Shown in pieces: positions 8,597-18,303 of a stretch of 64,000 nt of DNA. The DNA lies in NCBI RefSeq assembly GCF_026262505.1, contig NC_067206.1:13078205-13142204 (forward strand). The letters are read 5' to 3'. The translations under genes were made by a program, and so were the position numbers. The notes beneath the pieces were generated by a model. That model saw nothing but the letters and a program-made list of their open reading frames with translations, searched no databases and was not told the DNA's origin. Origin of the DNA: Trichomonas vaginalis G3. Taxonomy: Eukaryota; Parabasalia; Trichomonadida; Trichomonadidae. Position 1 is the stretch's first letter. Each line of letters opens with the position of its first letter.

Positions 8597-10483
8597 TCAT
8601 TGAACTCTATACCATGCGTAAACTGTCATGTAAGGTGGCATGTATTCTTTACTTTGTCCCGTTGTTTGTGTATATCCTGAAACGAAATGTGTATGGTTTC
8701 CTCCTCCCTCAGTGTTACTCCAGTAACAATCTATAGCAAACTTAACGTTGTCTTTAACATCATATCCTTTACCTTTTGTCATTCCTGACCAATCCCAATA
8801 TCTATGCTTATGCCAACCTGCTTGAGATGTACTTAAATCTATGTAGTGACTATGAGCAGGTAAATTTTCGCCTGAAATCGTTTTACTTCCACCTGTTTCC
8901 TTTGAAGAGTTTGCACAATACAAAAACCTGTCGACTATTTGTTCCCATGCACCAACACCAAACATTACTTGAGGACCTCTTGCATCCATAGATGTATAAA
9001 TAGAACCTACTGGGTTCATTAAATCAAACATATGAGATATTATAGGATTGTCTCTTTTGAACTTAAAATATAGTGTAACTATTTCAGGTTTCTTCTGGTT
9101 TGTGTCAGAATATTTTTTATAATATAATCTTATGTTTTCAGGGTATGTAAAATCTTGACTATAATATTTATTTCTGTCATCTTCATAATAATATACTATT
9201 CTCGTTTTTTCTATTGCATTATATCTTTTATATCTATAATAATCTAAATATAATGTTAGCTTTTGTTCATCTACATGTGGTGTTCTGACATCATCTCCAT
9301 AGTCATAATAATATGGTGCTGGAGCTAGGTTAGACAATGTCATATCTGTCATTTCATAAACTCTTAAATATTTCTTTTGTTCGTCTCCATATAAGTTTAA
9401 GTAACAGTTGTTGTCTAATGGAACTTTAACTTGTGTACCATCATTCTTTATATAACCTACATACATTTCATTGTTATTTTTCGGAATGAGTTTACACCGT
9501 GTACCATTTTTTAAGGAGTGTACAAACTGCCATCTAAAATATTTATTTTCTTCATAGACAGAAAAGTCACCAACAATAGTTTCAATATTTTTTGTTGTTC
9601 CTATCAAACTTTGGTATATTTCGTTAACATATGTTTTATCTGCTTTCTTCATTAACTCATCGTTAACATATGTTTTATCTGCCTTCTTGTCATATAAATC
9701 TTGAGCAGTGAATTTAATATTATGTTCATCCTTCATGACATAAACATCTTTACATCTAATGTTTCTCATCGTCGTTATGTCGTCATCCGATGTTAAACCT
9801 TGTGGAAAGTTAGGAGGTTTCCAATATAATACATCCCCACCAGTTCCTTCAACCGTTCCTTCAATACTTTCTATACCAACAGTTGTGAAGAATTCATGTG
9901 TATGGTTCTTATCTGCCTTCTTCATTAACTCATCGTTAACATATGTTTTATCTGCTTTAAGGTCTAAACATCCTGAAACCCACCCTGTATCGGCTTTAGT
10001 TTTTAAAATCTTTGATGTCCGTTCATGGTACCATTCAACCATTTCTTTAATTTCATTATCTTTTTCATTAACATATTCCTTATCCGCCTTCTTCACTAAC
10101 ACACTAGCCACATATTCCTTATCTGCTTTCTTCATTATGTCATTTAGGAAACCTTTTATGAATTCCTCATTTAAATTAAATCTTCCAATCTTCAAAACTT
10201 TAGGAAATGCATTTAATGCGTAATATCTTTGTTCTTCTGGTGGAATTGATGTTATATCATCCGTTATTCCTTTAATTTTTGAATTCATAAATAAAATTTC
10301 TTTTATATTTGATATCACTGCACCACCTTTGCAAACGAATTCGAAATGGTCATTTTTCAATACTATCTCCAAATCTCCATATTTCAACCTTTGTGTTTGT
10401 TCTGCCGTCTTTGAATTATATGCATATGTGGCGTATGTAATGGTTTGTGCCTTAAGTTGTTGTGGTTGCTGTTGTTTAATCAT
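8597..10483 (-). CDS. Tail-fibre-like protein with collar domain, 628 aa (E1 copy)
   Basis: This is probably a fibre that mediates attachment on a virion. The N-terminal half carries about seven to nine repeats of the form KADKxYV, typical of trimeric phage fibre shafts. A middle domain at about 285-470 is not recognised. The C-terminus has the phage tail-collar pattern: PVGSIYTSMDARGP, VGAWEQIVDRFLYC, and metal-binding-like histidines LPAHSHY, GWHKHRYW, GNHTHF. The E2 and E3 relatives share the collar almost exactly but lack most of the middle domain. Expression is from the minus strand after an A/T-rich leader. It looks whole. Confidence 0.8.
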   Translation of the reverse strand: MIKQQQPQQLKAQTITYATYAYNSKTAEQTQRLKYGDLEIVLKNDHFEFVCKGGAVISNIKEILFMNSKIKGITDDITSIPPEEQRYYALNAFPKVLKIGRFNLNEEFIKGFLNDIMKKADKEYVASVLVKKADKEYVNEKDNEIKEMVEWYHERTSKILKTKADTGWVSGCLDLKADKTYVNDELMKKADKNHTHEFFTTVGIESIEGTVEGTGGDVLYWKPPNFPQGLTSDDDITTMRNIRCKDVYVMKDEHNIKFTAQDLYDKKADKTYVNDELMKKADKTYVNEIYQSLIGTTKNIETIVGDFSVYEENKYFRWQFVHSLKNGTRCKLIPKNNNEMYVGYIKNDGTQVKVPLDNNCYLNLYGDEQKKYLRVYEMTDMTLSNLAPAPYYYDYGDDVRTPHVDEQKLTLYLDYYRYKRYNAIEKTRIVYYYEDDRNKYYSQDFTYPENIRLYYKKYSDTNQKKPEIVTLYFKFKRDNPIISHMFDLMNPVGSIYTSMDARGPQVMFGVGAWEQIVDRFLYCANSSKETGGSKTISGENLPAHSHYIDLSTSQAGWHKHRYWDWSGMTKGKGYDVKDNVKFAIDCYWSNTEGGGNHTHFVSGYTQTTGQSKEYMPPYMTVYAWYRVQ

Positions 10484-10507
10484 TTATTACGATTTAAAAA
10501 TAAATAT

Positions 10508-11245
10508 TTAATCTGTTATCTCATCAGCTATTTTCTCTATTTGAAAAGTCCATAATATTTCATTCATAAATTCTAAATCACAATCAAATAGGTCAGTTAT
10601 TCTAAATTTAATATTTGATAAATCTTTTGAATGAAGAATAAATGAATTCCCGGATAATTGAAATGGATAAGATAAAGAAAATATGTTTAAGTTGATGGAT
10701 AAAATGTTTTGTATTGATGGGTAAGAGTTAGGGTCTAATGTTTGATGTGAAAATCTCATTGGGGTATTAACTTTATCACATTTGATTAAAATGAAATTGG
10801 ACCCAATGTCAGAATACAAAACATCCCCAACATCTTTTTCAAAATTTAATATCCCCAACAATGAACGAAGACGAGGAGTACAAAATTTAATTTTCAGCGG
10901 GAATTTAATAAGGTTATTTATTTCATCAAGTTCAAAAAGTTTATCAGGTTTTGATTTAAAATTTTCTTCATACCATACGATAAATGATTCATTTAAATAA
11001 CTTAAAATCATGTTAATATCCCATTTCACTATCACATTATTTATATACATATCATATGTTTTTAGGTCTACGACCCCGCCGCTATGCGGCTCAAGGTCAT
11101 CTTTAATAAATGATATATAATCCGAAGGGTCTAAAAGAATGGGATTAAATTTACCACTCACAGAAACGAGAGTAACATTATAAATTCCGCTAACTGTTAA
11201 ATTTAATTCACAGTTATTATTCGAAATAATATTGATAATTGACAT
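10508..11245 (-). CDS. Probable penton-type minor capsid protein, 245 aa (E1)
   Basis: A beta-rich protein with few charged helices. Its C-terminal pattern (SFILHSKDLSNIKFRITDLFDCDLEFMNEI...FQIEKI split over about 35 residues) lines up with the C-terminus of the E2 protein at 24,124-24,902 (LANINLTLVDANFVPVKL, then YLSMTAESFE). Both fit the single-jelly-roll ending of Polinton penton proteins. This family call is inferred from pattern and gene order, not from a search. It is divergent from the 159-residue gene across a 19-bp promoter. A GCCGC-TAT-GCGGC hairpin (11,078-11,090) lies inside the coding sequence. Confidence 0.5.
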   Translation of the reverse strand: MSIINIISNNNCELNLTVSGIYNVTLVSVSGKFNPILLDPSDYISFIKDDLEPHSGGVVDLKTYDMYINNVIVKWDINMILSYLNESFIVWYEENFKSKPDKLFELDEINNLIKFPLKIKFCTPRLRSLLGILNFEKDVGDVLYSDIGSNFILIKCDKVNTPMRFSHQTLDPNSYPSIQNILSINLNIFSLSYPFQLSGNSFILHSKDLSNIKFRITDLFDCDLEFMNEILWTFQIEKIADEITD

Positions 11246-11264
11246 TTTTATTACGATTAAAAAT
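11246..11264. promoter_or_regulatory. 19-bp bidirectional promoter (E1)
   Basis: TTTTATTACGATTAAAAAT separates the CAT of the minus-strand gene (11,243-11,245) from the ATG at 11,265. T-tract and A-tract mirror each other, so both genes have the standard start context. Confidence 0.6.
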
Positions 11265-11744
11265 ATGGTAAAGCGTTATTTTCCAGTGATAAATAAAACT
11301 AGAATAAGATTACCTCAAGAATTCATAAATTCAACGAATAAGAAATTCATTCATGTTATAAATTTTAGTGTTTTCAGAAAATATGAGTCGATGTCATATT
11401 CATCATCGGGTTATATTTCACTTCATTCAAATTTGGTTCAATCAAACCCATATAATGACCATTTCATAAGATTTTCAGATGGTATTAAAAATGTAATTGA
11501 TAGATTAAAATATGAACAGATTGACAATATCGAATTTTTGGAATTTTGGTTTAAATATCCTGATGGAAAAAAGATTGAAGTTAAAGATAAAGCAGATACT
11601 ATAACAAAAACAATTACAATGACTGATCCGGATAGTGGGGAACAAAAAGAAATAAAACAAACGATAGAAACTGGTGAAAGGTCAATTATTATTGATTATG
11701 ATTCAAAGGATTATTATTCGATAATGTTAATGCTTGAATATTAA
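11265..11744 (+). CDS. E1 jelly-roll-candidate protein, 159 aa
   Basis: The start at 11,265 is preferred to the in-frame ATG at 11,232 because the latter lies inside the divergent gene and only 11,265 follows the A-tract promoter. The beta-rich C-terminal half (SLHSNLV, FLEFWFKYPDGKKIEV, DYYSIMLMLEY) resembles in spacing the larger E2/E3 family (HASFSG, SDFQVWFTTDGRKRI, FYLELSFIYN) at 43,573-44,421 and 48,527-49,387. It is therefore probably the same kind of virion protein in a shorter form. The stop overlaps the end of the convergent 228-residue gene. Confidence 0.5.
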   Translation: MVKRYFPVINKTRIRLPQEFINSTNKKFIHVINFSVFRKYESMSYSSSGYISLHSNLVQSNPYNDHFIRFSDGIKNVIDRLKYEQIDNIEFLEFWFKYPDGKKIEVKDKADTITKTITMTDPDSGEQKEIKQTIETGERSIIIDYDSKDYYSIMLMLEY

Positions 11745-12427
11745 ATAGCCTTAACAAAGAATTTTTCAAGTGATATTTTATATTCATCAACTATTTTATT
11801 ATAAATATCATTATATGTTAAATGAAGTTCAGTTGTTGTTCCGTTCTTTGATATCTTAATTGTGCTAATATCCTTTATAGGATTTATTTTTGCAACTGTT
11901 CCGCAGCATGAAACCTCATCATCTATGAAATATTGAATCTTCACGTCTGAATCTTGAACATCACAAAGAATGGCAATAATGTGAATTAATGATTCATAAG
12001 GTAAAATAATTAAACCGGATTGGTCAATTAAATTTATTATTGAATCATAATTATCAGTTATGATATCGCGATATATTTTCATTAATTCTGAATTAATGTC
12101 TATTTTATATGGCGCATTGCGACTGGAATCGTAGATTCCTGGGTTATCAAGTGGTGGGGGGTATGTTGGATAAGTGGGAATTTCAACAGGTTTTTTACCG
12201 GGTTCAGATAAAATGATTGGGTCTCCATCTTCTTTATTTTGCTCCTCTTCTTTCTTTGGTAAGTCACGAGTTAATAAATTTGGTTGAGTTGCTGACCTTG
12301 TTAATTCAGGACTAACATTAACTTTAACATTTTGAATAATTCGTGATTTATCATCATTTACGTTATAACCAACCGTAATCTCTGCTTTTGCGTTAGTGTT
12401 CTTTTGACTAGTGAAACGTCTTCTCAT
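11741..12427 (-). CDS. SCCG-motif conserved protein, 228 aa (E1)
   Basis: The N-terminal half is a disordered, Pro-rich linker (PTYPTYPPPLDNPG). The C-terminal half (from about residue 135: LILPYESLIHIIAIL, DVKIQYFIDDEVSCCG, LTYNDIYNKIV, ISLEKFF) matches in order and spacing the C-terminus of the E2 gene at 23,543-24,119 (SYVIAPHEILKELL, EPDISCCG, FPDVIKIF, ISLKF). A core Polinton gene is thus conserved across deep divergence and always lies beside the penton candidate. The function is unknown; the position suggests a virion or assembly part. It looks whole. Confidence 0.65.
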   Translation of the reverse strand: MRRRFTSQKNTNAKAEITVGYNVNDDKSRIIQNVKVNVSPELTRSATQPNLLTRDLPKKEEEQNKEDGDPIILSEPGKKPVEIPTYPTYPPPLDNPGIYDSSRNAPYKIDINSELMKIYRDIITDNYDSIINLIDQSGLIILPYESLIHIIAILCDVQDSDVKIQYFIDDEVSCCGTVAKINPIKDISTIKISKNGTTTELHLTYNDIYNKIVDEYKISLEKFFVKAI

Positions 12428-12460
12428 TTATAATTGAATAAAAAAAATATATTTAAACTT

Positions 12461-13360
12461 TTATTTTGCTGGAACTTTTGAATCTATTATTCCCTGTATT
12501 TGTTCATGAAGTTGATTTTTAGCATTTTCATCGAAATTAATAGACCTAATATATTCATTAATTGCATTCTTATAATCAACTGATTTCTCAAATTTTCTTT
12601 TATCTGATTCCTTAACTAAATCATAAGTTAAACCTCGTTGCTGATATAATGGTTTCTTAATTAAATCTTTGAATGCTTGAGATAAAGCACCTGATGCAAT
12701 TCTTGCTACTATAATTGGTTGGAATTGCTGTTTAAGTTCATCTTTAACATTTGCGAAAACTGGATCGAATAAAGCAACTTTAAAGAATTTCTTAGCTGGA
12801 ATTTCAGGTCTCAAATTTGCATATTGACCATCGAACTGATTAGAATATTGTGGTAATCCATCCGGTCCCTCTTGAATAGCATTTAATTCTTCATTGAAAT
12901 AAGAATATGGATTATGACGGTATGAATTAATTGGACCATGTTCACCTTCTCCAATGTATTGTTTAACAGCTTTTCCATTTTCATCAAATTGCATAGGATA
13001 ACGTTCATTATATGCTTTACGTTTAGGATAATCCGTCATTGTTAATTTATAACCATTTATGACTTTAATATTTCCTTGACCATCAGTAACGAAAACTTCA
13101 TTTATACCATCAGGTTTTCCAGTTGGACCCGTAATGTCTGCTTCATGTGCTTCCCAATTTGGTCCATGACGTTTGGCATATGCTTGAGCTTCTGGTAATG
13201 TTAAAACATTTCTCATTTGTTTAACATCCTTTTGAAGACCGGCAACAATGTGGACTAATTCTTTCATTCCGTCTGGAACTTTCATAGTTCTATTATATGC
13301 ACCCTTTTTGTTTGTCCCTTGTTTTAATGGAACCTGTAGAAGATTTGCAATTTCTGTCAT
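12461..13360 (-). CDS. E1 unknown virion-block protein, 299 aa
   Basis: Not recognised. The protein is mostly hydrophilic, with an N-terminal helical region, a Gly/Pro/Asn-rich middle (residues about 70-190, including [10 protein letters not shown] and [11 protein letters not shown]) and a helical C-terminus. It lies between the packaging ATPase and the SCCG gene on the same strand. By position it may correspond to the C-terminal part of the large structural gene of E2 and E3, but residue similarity is too weak to claim this. It looks whole. Confidence 0.55.
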   Translation of the reverse strand: MTEIANLLQVPLKQGTNKKGAYNRTMKVPDGMKELVHIVAGLQKDVKQMRNVLTLPEAQAYAKRHGPNWEAHEADITGPTGKPDGINEVFVTDGQGNIKVINGYKLTMTDYPKRKAYNERYPMQFDENGKAVKQYIGEGEHGPINSYRHNPYSYFNEELNAIQEGPDGLPQYSNQFDGQYANLRPEIPAKKFFKVALFDPVFANVKDELKQQFQPIIVARIASGALSQAFKDLIKKPLYQQRGLTYDLVKESDKRKFEKSVDYKNAINEYIRSINFDENAKNQLHEQIQGIIDSKVPAK

Positions 13361-13404
13361 GTTTAATTATAAATAAAAAATAAAAATTAATTATAAAAAG
13401 TTAT

Positions 13405-14215
13405 TCGAATTTAATGGAACCTTTATTTAAATCAACTATTATTTTTCCATGTTCTCCTAATTGCTGATATTGTGTGTAAAGTTCATTAATGCTCATTGGT
13501 AAATTCACTTGATAAAGCATAACGTTCAACTGTTGACGACTAAACCACTGAAAATGAAAAGGGTGGACAGGTTTGATTTAATGTTTGTGCTTAATGCTTT
13601 AAAGTATTGAACAGCCATAAAGAATGAACACTGAATATGTCGACATTGAGTTAATAACTGATTAAAATATGATTTCTCATTAGTTATTAGTTTTGATTTC
13701 ACGGCATCATCTAGAAAAATTAGTGAATGCAAAAATTCTTTATCAAAATTTGAAATAGAAAGTGTTTCAAATAATTCATCCCGTTGTTTATCAATAATTT
13801 TATCCTCTAATCCTTGCTTCTTGATTGTATTATATAACTCTTTATACATTAAAAAGTTTTTCAAATAATCTTCTGCTTCTTCTTGTGATAAATAAATAAT
13901 TGGAATTTTGATTAAATGCTTTAATGATTCAAATGTATCATCTGAAGGTGAACCTGAACGGTTGATATAAATTAACACATGTGAATAGGGTGAAGTGTTA
14001 GCAATAATGATAATTTGTTTTAATATCGTTAATGTTTTACCTTTATTTTGTTTACCAATTGCTGCAGTGATTGAATTTAAGTAACATTCAGAATATGGAA
14101 TTTTCATTAATTTTTCCTTAGATAGAGCATTTCTATTATCACTCAATGCTTCATTAATCATATCATCTATGTATGTATTATATACTCCTGCTAATTCTTC
14201 AGAATTTAAATCCAT
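13405..14215 (-). pseudogene. E1 packaging ATPase (FtsK/HerA, A32-like), broken
   Basis: Walker A AIGKQNKGKT lies at about residue 52, Walker B SLIFLDDAV at about 166, and a sensor-like strand FFMAVQYFK at about 198. This is the order seen in viral genome-packaging ATPases of the A32 type found in Polintons. It lies between capsid and the 299-residue gene. It is far diverged from the E2/E3 ATPase. It is broken at least once. Confidence 0.75.
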
Positions 14216-14239
14216 TTAATCAAAAATAAATTTATAATT

Positions 14240-15879
14240 TTAAACATTTCTATTCATCAATATTTCATCATATGAACTTCTATACTGTGGTGGTGTACCT
14301 GTTGAATGATATTTCAAACCTTCATCCGGTGTCCATGTCCAATACGTAGTCCTAGTAAACCAAACCTGAGGAGGATTTGTCACCTTTGAACAGTAAGTGT
14401 CATTTTCACCCTGAATGATTGGATAAGCTTTCACTTGTACTGTAACTTGTGAGTTGAAAGTTTCTAATCCATCAAAGAATATACCCGCTCCATCACGTTG
14501 AACTGGAATAGTGCATAAGAATGAAGTTTGGTCTTTCCATGTTCTAGCTAATGGCTGCCATCATCTGCATTCAGTGGTCTAGTTAATGAGTCCTCGTATT
14601 CTTCGTGCATTCATTCACTCCATCTAAATCAGAAGCTTGAAGCATACGTGTAAAGAATATGTCACCCACTGTGGTCATCGCTTGATCGGGGAAGTTTCTG
14701 GAATCTATAGTGACCTGAAGACCTCGAAGCATTGGATTTTCTAAAACTGTTCTTTGCATTGTATTCTTCGGAAATGTTAACACAATATCCGTAACATTAT
14801 GCAGAGCGTATGAGAAATCAGAGCTGATACCTTCAGGAGTGATGCAACCTCCATTTAGTGAACGAACGTCAATATGTTGAGCTGGAATCATGAATGGATC
14901 TTCCTTACTGAATAAACGTGGTATTGCTTTAACTGATTCTTCAATTAAACCATATCCTGGTGTAATGCATTTATCCTCTAAAACTTCCATCTTTGTGCAT
15001 GAAATAATAACGTCTTCAACTATTGCGTCAGCAGATGTAGCGGCTAAGCTTGTAATTAATTTGGCAGGAAGTCCGATTTGTTGGAATTTGCGATCATATT
15101 TATAAACATGATTCATAATCTTTTCATAATTTTCATCAGTTTATCTTTTCATAAACGTAATTTTTGTAAATCAGCAACTCTTAACGGGTCAACCTGACAA
15201 AATACTAAAGTATCCATGAAAACATAATATTTAAGAATGATTTCACCAAATGATTTAGGATAATCGTCGAACGCCTGAAATGCTAACAAATCATTTACCG
15301 GAATAATCATATCAAAAGTGACATCAACTTCTTCATTTGCTCTCTTGAAAACTTCCGAGGGGTCAATATATTTACCACATACTGAGTTATCATATTTTTG
15401 AACATTATTATATAACGAATGAACAAACTTTTTAACTTTCCTTTCTGATTTTGGTTTATATGTTGCAAATGCAAAAGATTCACGGGCGCAATCCATCTGA
15501 AGATAACCAGCATCACCTCTTTCGGTTTCTACTTCTAATTGTTTAAAGTTTTGATTTGATGATTTATAACCAACGAATAAACGCATACATTTAAAAGCGG
15601 CATCACATGTGAAAGCTTTATTTGAAACTAGAGTTGCTTTAACTTTGCGTTTAATATATGTGTCACCTAATTGGTTCACATCATGAGCCGGATTTGTAAT
15701 TCTTAAATGAGTTTGTTTATCATCAAAATATGGAGCATCAGAGTCATAGCATGACTTTCAAGTTCTCTATAAATATCTTCTACCATCATTCTTTGCGAAT
15801 ATTTCATTTATCTTTTCGAATGAATGAAATACATTTCCATTAATTGTTTAGTGTTTGGCACCAAATAGTTAGTCGTCAT
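14240..15879 (-). pseudogene. E1 major capsid protein (double jelly-roll), broken
   Basis: Fragments begin MTTNYLVPNTKQ and run through FDMIIPVNDLLAF, then CITPGYGLIEESVKAIPRLF and IPAQHIDVRSLNGG. They match in order the E2 capsid segments (LRVPLSSFL, VYMLDPDISNALAAKYIAVP, PIHQISVKDFAG). Two beta-rich halves and the position beside the ATPase support the double-jelly-roll capsid of Polintons. Several breaks. Confidence 0.7.
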
Positions 15880-15948
15880 TTATGATGAAATAAAAAATCA
15901 AATTAAAAAGATGAAAATGAATTTTTAATTTTAATGAAATAATCAACT

Positions 15949-16140
15949 ATGGCTGAGGATTCTTTAAAAAGTTATGGGATAAAGTAAAAAGAGGAGCGCA
16001 TAAAGTTTGGGAAACAATGAGAAGGGAGCAAATTGGATATTTAAGAATAAAGAAGCAATTAGTGACGTTGCAGAACAAATAGCACCTAATGTTCCGGTAA
16101 GAGAAGTTTTAAATAAGGGAGCAAAAGTTTTATCAAAGAC
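15949..16140 (+). pseudogene. E1 small amphipathic basic protein, broken
   Basis: The fragment shows GFFKKLWDKVKRGAHKVWE, the same style as the GFFSSIGNFFRNVGRGIW start of the 80-residue E3 protein at 43,326. Short Gly/aromatic/basic amphipathic starts of this type are seen in membrane-active virion proteins of adenovirus-like lineages, so that role is suggested only by analogy. Broken. Confidence 0.45.
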
Positions 16141-16180
16141 TACAACCGATATTGAGATAAAAATAATATTTATTTTTCCA

Positions 16181-16414
16181 CTACTTTCCTCCTATTTTAT
16201 TAAGTATTCCTTCAGCAATTCCACCAATTGCGTTACCTGCTTGTGCTCATCCCGGATTACCTGCTTTAGCACCTAATACTCCACCTATGATAGTTCCTGC
16301 CGTTTTCGCTACTGGTGCCAAAAAGTTTGCAACGGGTTTTATTATTTTCTGATGAACCCAACTTGCTGCTTTCTTAATTCCTTCCCATAACTTTTTAAAG
16401 AATCCTGCCGCCAT
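16181..16414 (-). pseudogene. E1 small hydrophobic Gly/Ala-rich protein, broken
   Basis: The minus-strand start MAAGFFKKLWEGIKKAASW repeats the GFFKKLW beginning of the gene at 15,949. It is followed by a Gly/Ala/Ile-rich hydrophobic stretch (KTAGTIIGGVLGAKAG) that could insert in membranes. It resembles the GLFGALAG-type protein at 46,701. The two GFFKKLW genes face each other about 450 bases apart. Broken. Confidence 0.45.
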
Positions 16415-16480
16415 TTCTGATTTAATATTAATTAAAAAATATATTTCATCACTTATATTCTAATTTTTATTTAATGATAA

Positions 16481-16844
16481 ATGAAACCGATTTTAAAAAG
16501 TAATGAAACAGAGAAGGAAGAAATAAATGAAAGTGAAGATGTTCAAAATAAAATAAACATTGTTAAACCCATTACTGAAATAAAAATTTTTTCATCTGTT
16601 GAAGAATTTAATGACTATTATGCTAATAATAAAAAATTATTTGAAGAATTGACAACATGTAAATTGAATAAAATGTTTAAAGTTGATGGATTCAAAATTT
16701 CAAAAATAAAAGGTGTTGTTAGTTTAAAATCTATTCCTCAATCAAGAATCACCTCATTAATGAAAATTGATGATTTAACAAAAAGAATAGAAATTATTGA
16801 AGAAAGAATGAATCAAATAATTAAAAAAAAAAAAAAAAAAAAAA
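16481..16844 (+). pseudogene. E1 helical protein interrupted at the E2 terminus
   Basis: It starts MKPILKSNETEKEE, has an acidic N-terminus, a FKVDGFKISKIKG strand pair at about residue 65, and a coiled-coil end (LTKRIEIIEERMNQI). Coding sense runs into the A-tract at the left terminus of element 2, so this gene appears to have been the insertion target. It may be a distant relative of the 188-residue gene at 47,298 (coiled-coil end, same neighbourhood), but this is weak. Confidence 0.45.
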
Positions 16845-16889
16845 GTAGTGGGGCTTCCAGGCACTTCGTGCCTTCTAGCCCTGAGGATG
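16845..16889 (+). repeat. E2 left terminal inverted repeat with nested hairpin
   Basis: It reads GTAGTGGGGCTTCC then a hairpin AGGCAC-TTC-GTGCCT, nested inside an outer stem GGGCT/AGCCC with TCC/TCT internal loop. It matches 41,497-41,541 (inverted) and 41,697-41,741. A 22-base A-tract (16,823-16,844) lies outward. Confidence 0.9.
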
Positions 16890-18245
16890 TTTTGTCAAGA
16901 CTTCTTCATCGTAAATGTTTTGTCAAGACTTCTTCGTAAAATCAGACAAAAATAATGTTTATGTTAGAATGTTAGATCTAACCTCTTTTCTAACCTCTTT
17001 TCTAACATCGTAGAAAACTCATGATTTCTTCGTAAATGTTTTGTCAAGACTTCTTCTTCGTAAATGTTTTGTCAAGACTTCTTCATCGTAAATGTTTTGT
17101 CAAGACTTCTTCTTCGTAAATGTTTTGTCAAGACTTCTTCATCGTAAATGTTTTGTCAAGACTTCTTCATCGTAAATGTTTTGTCAAGACTTCTTCATCG
17201 TAAATGTTTTGTCAAGACTTCTTCGTAAATGTTTTGTCAAGACTTCTTCATCGTAAATGTTTTGTCAAGACTTCTTCGTAAAATCAGACAAAAATAATGT
17301 TTATGTTAGAATGTTAGATCTAACACGTTTTCTAACATGTTTTCTAACATCGTAGAAAACTCATGATTTCATCGTAAATGTTTTGTCAAGACTTCTTCGT
17401 AAATGTTTTGTCAAGACTTCTTCATCGTAAATGTTTTGTCAAGACTTCTTCGTAAAATCAGACAAAAATAATGTTTATGTTAGAATGTTAGATCTAACAC
17501 GTTTTCTAACCTCTTTTCTAACCTCATGAATTTTCATGAACTTTCTTTACAAAGTCTTTACGATGAAGAACTTTACAAAGTCTCAACAAAACATTGACAA
17601 GAAAGTTCATGAGAAAGACTTTACAAAGTCTTTACGATGAAGAACTTTACGAAGAAATCTCAACAAAGTCTTTACGAAGAAGTCTTGACAAAACATTTAC
17701 GAAGAAGTCTTGACAAAACATTTACGATGAAATCATGAAAATTCAAGAGGGTAGAAAACATGTTAGAAAAGAGGTTAGATCTAACATTCTAACATAAAAT
17801 ATATTTTTATTGAATTCCGTATGAAATTTCATGAGTTTTGTATGTTTTAGACCATGTTAGAAAACATGTTAGAAAAGAGGTTAGATCTAACATTCTAACA
17901 TAAACATTATTTTTATTGAATTCCGTATGAAATTTCATGAGTTTTGTATGTTTTAGACCATGTTAGAAAACATGTTAGAAAAGAGGTTAGATCTAACATT
18001 CTAACATAAACATTATTTTTATTGAATTCCGTATGAAATTTCATGAGTTTTGTATGTTTTAGACCATGTTAGAAAACATGTTAGAAAACATGTTAGATCT
18101 AACATTCTAACATAAAATATATTTTTGGGTCATTTACACTCATTACGATGAAGAAGTCTTGACAAAGTCTTTACGAAGAAGTCACAACAAAGTCTTTATG
18201 AAGAAGTCTTGACAAAACATTTACGAAGAAATCTCAACAAAGTCT
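16890..18245. repeat. E2 left subterminal repeat region
   Basis: No gene. Unit 1 is a tandem block of about 27-30 bp, (CATC)GTAAATGTTTTGTCAAGACTTCTT-like, present about 14 times at 16,900-17,450, with inverted forms (AAGTCTTGACAAAACATTTACG) at 17,560-17,730 and 18,145-18,250. Unit 2 is the palindromic word array of TTAGA around TTAGATCTAA followed by ATTATTTTT or ATATATTTTT; several copies lie at 16,967-17,030, 17,295-17,350, 17,476-17,530 and 17,750-18,125. The same units fill the right end, so they act as long imperfect terminal inverted repeats. Confidence 0.85.
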
Positions 18246-18303
18246 TTACTGAAAAAGTGTCATATAAACATCTGTCAAAAGCCGCTTTTTAACTTCACTT
18301 AAA

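Larger units (their letters stand above)
1..16844. mobile_element. Element 1 (E1): Maverick/Polinton, old, incomplete at left edge
   Basis: The stretch carries the diagnostic Polinton gene set: protein-primed family-B DNA polymerase, rve integrase, FtsK/HerA-type packaging ATPase, double-jelly-roll major capsid protein and a probable penton protein. The left end lies outside the window. On the right the element runs into a terminus of element 2 at about 16,845, so it was either cut by that insertion or abuts it. Core genes are strongly diverged from those of E2 and E3, which makes E1 the oldest looking, but the accessory block at about 6,400-10,500 is close to them. It is broken, with roughly eight to twelve breaks, mostly in integrase, ATPase, capsid and the small proteins at the right. 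Confidence 0.85.

Noticed and set aside
8597-10483. Integrated tailed phage, because of the collar protein
   Set aside because: No terminase, portal, tail tube or baseplate genes; the fibre stands alone among Polinton genes.
16890-17460. Regular ~28-bp repeats resembling a CRISPR array
   Set aside because: Units are adjacent with no unique spacers, the host is eukaryotic-like, no cas genes are present, and the same units recur inverted at the other end of the element.
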